Assembly (NCBI GenBank): GCA_964645985.1
Contig: CAZYCC010000088.1
Location: forward strand, 1 to 6,597
Reading direction: 5' to 3'
DNA length: 6,597 bases
Origin: CAZYCC01 sp964645985
GTDB lineage: Bacteria; Bacillota; Clostridia; Oscillospirales; CAG-272
The notes under the pieces were generated by a model that saw only the letters and a program-made list of their open reading frames with translations, did no database searches and was not told the origin of the DNA. Made by a program: the position numbers and the translations under genes. Of this stretch, positions 4,706 to 6,597 are shown one piece after another; within the stretch, counting starts at the first letter, position 1, and every line of letters starts with the position of its first letter.

Positions 4706-6286
4706 TTGGATCCCATTTCTATTTTGGCCGCCGCGGGCGCGCTGATTTTGGGCGTCGCGGGCGGCAGCGCCCTCGGCATATTCGTTCGCAAGCGTATCGG
4801 CGAGAAGACCATCGGCTCGGCGGAGGAAAAGGCGCGCCTCATTGAAGAGGAGGCGCAAAGGGCGGCGGACGCGACGCGGCGCGCGGCGGAGAGCGCGAGG
4901 AAAGAGGCGCTGATCGCGGCGAAAGAAGAGGCTCTGCGCGTAAAAAACGAGGCGGAGCGCGAAATTAAGGCGCAGAGGGCGGATCTTGCGAAGACCGAGC
5001 AGCGCCTGGCCAAGCGCGAGGAGTCGCTCGACCGCAAACTCGAAAACGCCGACAAAAAAGACGAGCAGTTACAGAAAAAAATCAAGGAAAACGAGGCAAA
5101 GAGCGCAAAAATCGACGAACTTATCGCGCAGCGGCAGGCGGAGCTCGAGCGGGTCTCGGGCTACACCGCGGAGGAGGCGAAGGCGGAGCTGCTCGCGAAA
5201 ATCGAGGAGGACGCGCGCTTTGAATCGGCGAAGAAGCTCGCCGAAATTGACGATGAGCTGCACAAGACGGCAGAGGATCACGCGCGCAACATCATTTCGC
5301 TTGCCATTCAGCGCACCGCCTCCGATCAGGTGGCGGAGGAGACGGTCGCCGCCGTCGCACTGCCCAATGACGATATGAAGGGGAGAATAATCGGGCGAGA
5401 GGGGCGCAACATCCGCAAAATCGAGGAGCTGACCGGCGTTGACCTCATCATCGACGACACGCCCGAGACCATTACCGTCTCCTGCTTTGACCCGGTGCGC
5501 CGCGAGACCGCGCGCCTCGCGCTCGAGCGCCTCATTTCCGACGGGCGCATTCACCCCGCGCGCATCGAGGACACGATTAAAAAAGTACAAAGTGACATCG
5601 ACAAGGAAATTTTATCGTCCGCGGAAAAGGCCGCGCTCGACACCCATGTGCGCATTAACAATAGCGAACTGCTGCGCACCCTCGGGCGCCTTCGCTACCG
5701 CACGAGCTACGGGCAGAATGTGCTGCGGCACAGCATCGAGGTGTCTTATCTTGCCGGCGTGATGGCGGAGGAGCTGGGCCTTCCGGCGGGGGAGGCGTCG
5801 CTCGCGCGCCGGGCGGGGCTGCTGCACGACATCGGCAAGGCGATGACGGCGGAGGTCGAGGGCTCGCATGTGCAAATCGGCGTAGACCTCGCGCGCAAGT
5901 TCAAGGAGAACGCCGACGTTATCCACGCGATAGAGGCGCACCACGGCGATGTTGAGCCGCGCACGGTGGTCGCGATGCTCGTGCAGGCGGCGGATGCCCT
6001 CTCGGCGGCGCGCCCGGGCGCGCGGCGCGAGAACCTTGAAAACTTCGTCCGGCGCCTGCAAAAGTTAGAGGAAATCGCGCAGTCCTTCCCCGGGGTCGAG
6101 AAGACCTACGCCATTCAAGCGGGGCGCGAGGTGCGCGTGATGGTGCGGCCCGAGGACGTGCGCGATGAGGGAATGCCGCTGCTCGCGCGCCAAATCGCCT
6201 CGCGCATCGAAAACGAGCTGCAGTACCCCGGGCAAATCAAGGTCAACATCATTCGCGAGAGCCGCGCCACCGACACAGCAAAGTGA
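4706..6286 (+). CDS. rny: Ribonuclease Y (membrane-anchored endoribonuclease)
   Basis: A 526-residue protein of the usual RNase Y length and domain order. One N-terminal membrane segment (about 5-27) is followed by a long charged coiled coil rich in Glu, Lys, Arg and Ala (about 38-200). Next come a KH RNA-binding domain with the GxxG loop IIGREGRNIR (228-237) and an HD domain with HD at H374-D375 in GLLHDIGKAM; His342, His388, His412/His413 and Asp430 are likely further metal-site residues. RNase Y starts bulk mRNA decay and processes selected operons and riboswitch leaders in Firmicutes, acting at the inner face of the membrane. The gene stands alone between a terminator 52 bases upstream and its own terminator. 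No convincing promoter was found in that 52-base gap; the best is TTGCGT-19-CATATT (4652-4682). All key residues are present and the frame is intact. Confidence 0.97.
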   Translation: MDPISILAAAGALILGVAGGSALGIFVRKRIGEKTIGSAEEKARLIEEEAQRAADATRRAAESARKEALIAAKEEALRVKNEAEREIKAQRADLAKTEQRLAKREESLDRKLENADKKDEQLQKKIKENEAKSAKIDELIAQRQAELERVSGYTAEEAKAELLAKIEEDARFESAKKLAEIDDELHKTAEDHARNIISLAIQRTASDQVAEETVAAVALPNDDMKGRIIGREGRNIRKIEELTGVDLIIDDTPETITVSCFDPVRRETARLALERLISDGRIHPARIEDTIKKVQSDIDKEILSSAEKAALDTHVRINNSELLRTLGRLRYRTSYGQNVLRHSIEVSYLAGVMAEELGLPAGEASLARRAGLLHDIGKAMTAEVEGSHVQIGVDLARKFKENADVIHAIEAHHGDVEPRTVVAMLVQAADALSAARPGARRENLENFVRRLQKLEEIAQSFPGVEKTYAIQAGREVRVMVRPEDVRDEGMPLLARQIASRIENELQYPGQIKVNIIRESRATDTAK

Positions 6287-6317
6287 AAAAAGGGCGCCCC
6301 CGCCGGGCGCCCTTTTT
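6287..6317 (+). terminator. Intrinsic terminator of rny, possibly bidirectional
   Basis: Directly after the TGA, A5-GGGCGCCC (6287-6299) pairs perfectly with GGGCGCCC-T5 (6305-6317) around a CCGCC loop. The A run on the left gives a T run on the other strand, so it can also stop leftward transcription entering from the right. Confidence 0.95.
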
Positions 6318-6597
6318 GGCAAGGAAACATCGCCCCGCGCGCGCGAGGGCGGGGGCGCGGGGCGCGGCGCGGAGCGGGAAGGGTTTCCAACGCGGTGTGA
6401 GGCGCGGTTCCCTCGCGCGGGGACAGGTTTTCCGCGCGAAGCGGGAGAATCTTTTCTGTCAAAGAACTAACCCGGCGAGGGGCGGGGGGTCCTGTGTGAA
6501 AGCGGGCGGTGCCGCTCTTTCGTCTTAGAATAGCGCGGGGCGGGAGGGGTCTCGCGAGGCGGCGCAGCGGCGGGAGCGGCGGCGCGGGGACGCGGGG
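6318..6597. other. Very G+C-rich tail without a visible gene
   Basis: Nothing coding is supported on either strand: the open frames are Arg/Gly/Ala-rich overlaps without ribosome sites. An 8-bp inverted repeat CCCCGCGC/GCGCGGGG (6333-6340 and 6355-6362) and several G-runs are present. TTGACA on the minus strand (6462-6457) has no -10 box behind it. The stretch resembles the G+C-rich intergenic block in the middle of the window. Confidence 0.5.

Noticed and set aside
6457..6462. Minus-strand TTGACA near the right edge
   Set aside because: No -10-like hexamer at 16-19 bases; the region behind it is G+C-rich.

Overview
The window looks like a scaffold from a G+C-rich low-abundance Firmicute, most likely a Clostridia-class gut-type bacterium assembled from a metagenome. 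The grounds are an RNase Y gene, a DltB/DltD/ACP-like O-acylation operon, strong sigma-A type promoters, a possible Bacillus-type SRP RNA, and a run of exactly 100 N (3997-4096), which is the usual placeholder for a scaffold gap. The taxonomic placement is inference; no marker allows a species call.

Left half, minus strand, read from right to left: a consensus promoter (3113-3142) drives a three-gene operon. It encodes a 77-residue acyl carrier protein (2831-3064), an MBOAT-family membrane O-acyltransferase (1244-2830, GTG start directly after the ACP stop) and a membrane-anchored SGNH-like protein (145-1164). A short hairpin plus T-tract (120-138) may end the operon. Beyond it, the first 119 bases resemble the 5' (Alu) end of a large SRP RNA, cut by the window edge. 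The three proteins match in order of function a carrier, a membrane transferase and an extracytoplasmic partner, as in DltC/DltB/DltD, but no DltA-like activating enzyme is present. The set probably moves an acyl or aminoacyl group across the membrane onto a cell-surface polymer.

Middle, about 3143-4629: no protein gene that I can support. It holds an AT-rich island, a second strong promoter pointing right (3269-3297) with no credible ORF behind it, G+C-rich hairpins, the assembly gap flanked on both sides by the same 28 bases, and a degenerate tandem array with a 16-bp unit (about 4280-4606). An excellent intrinsic terminator (4630-4653) closes the block on the plus strand.

Right half, plus strand: rny, encoding RNase Y (4706-6286, TTG start behind a good ribosome binding site), ends in a perfect intrinsic terminator (6287-6317). 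The last 280 bases are very G+C-rich and contain no gene that I can see. The most interesting items are the ACP-MBOAT-SGNH operon with its GDC motif, the orphan rightward promoter with a structured non-coding stretch behind it, and the 16-bp array.
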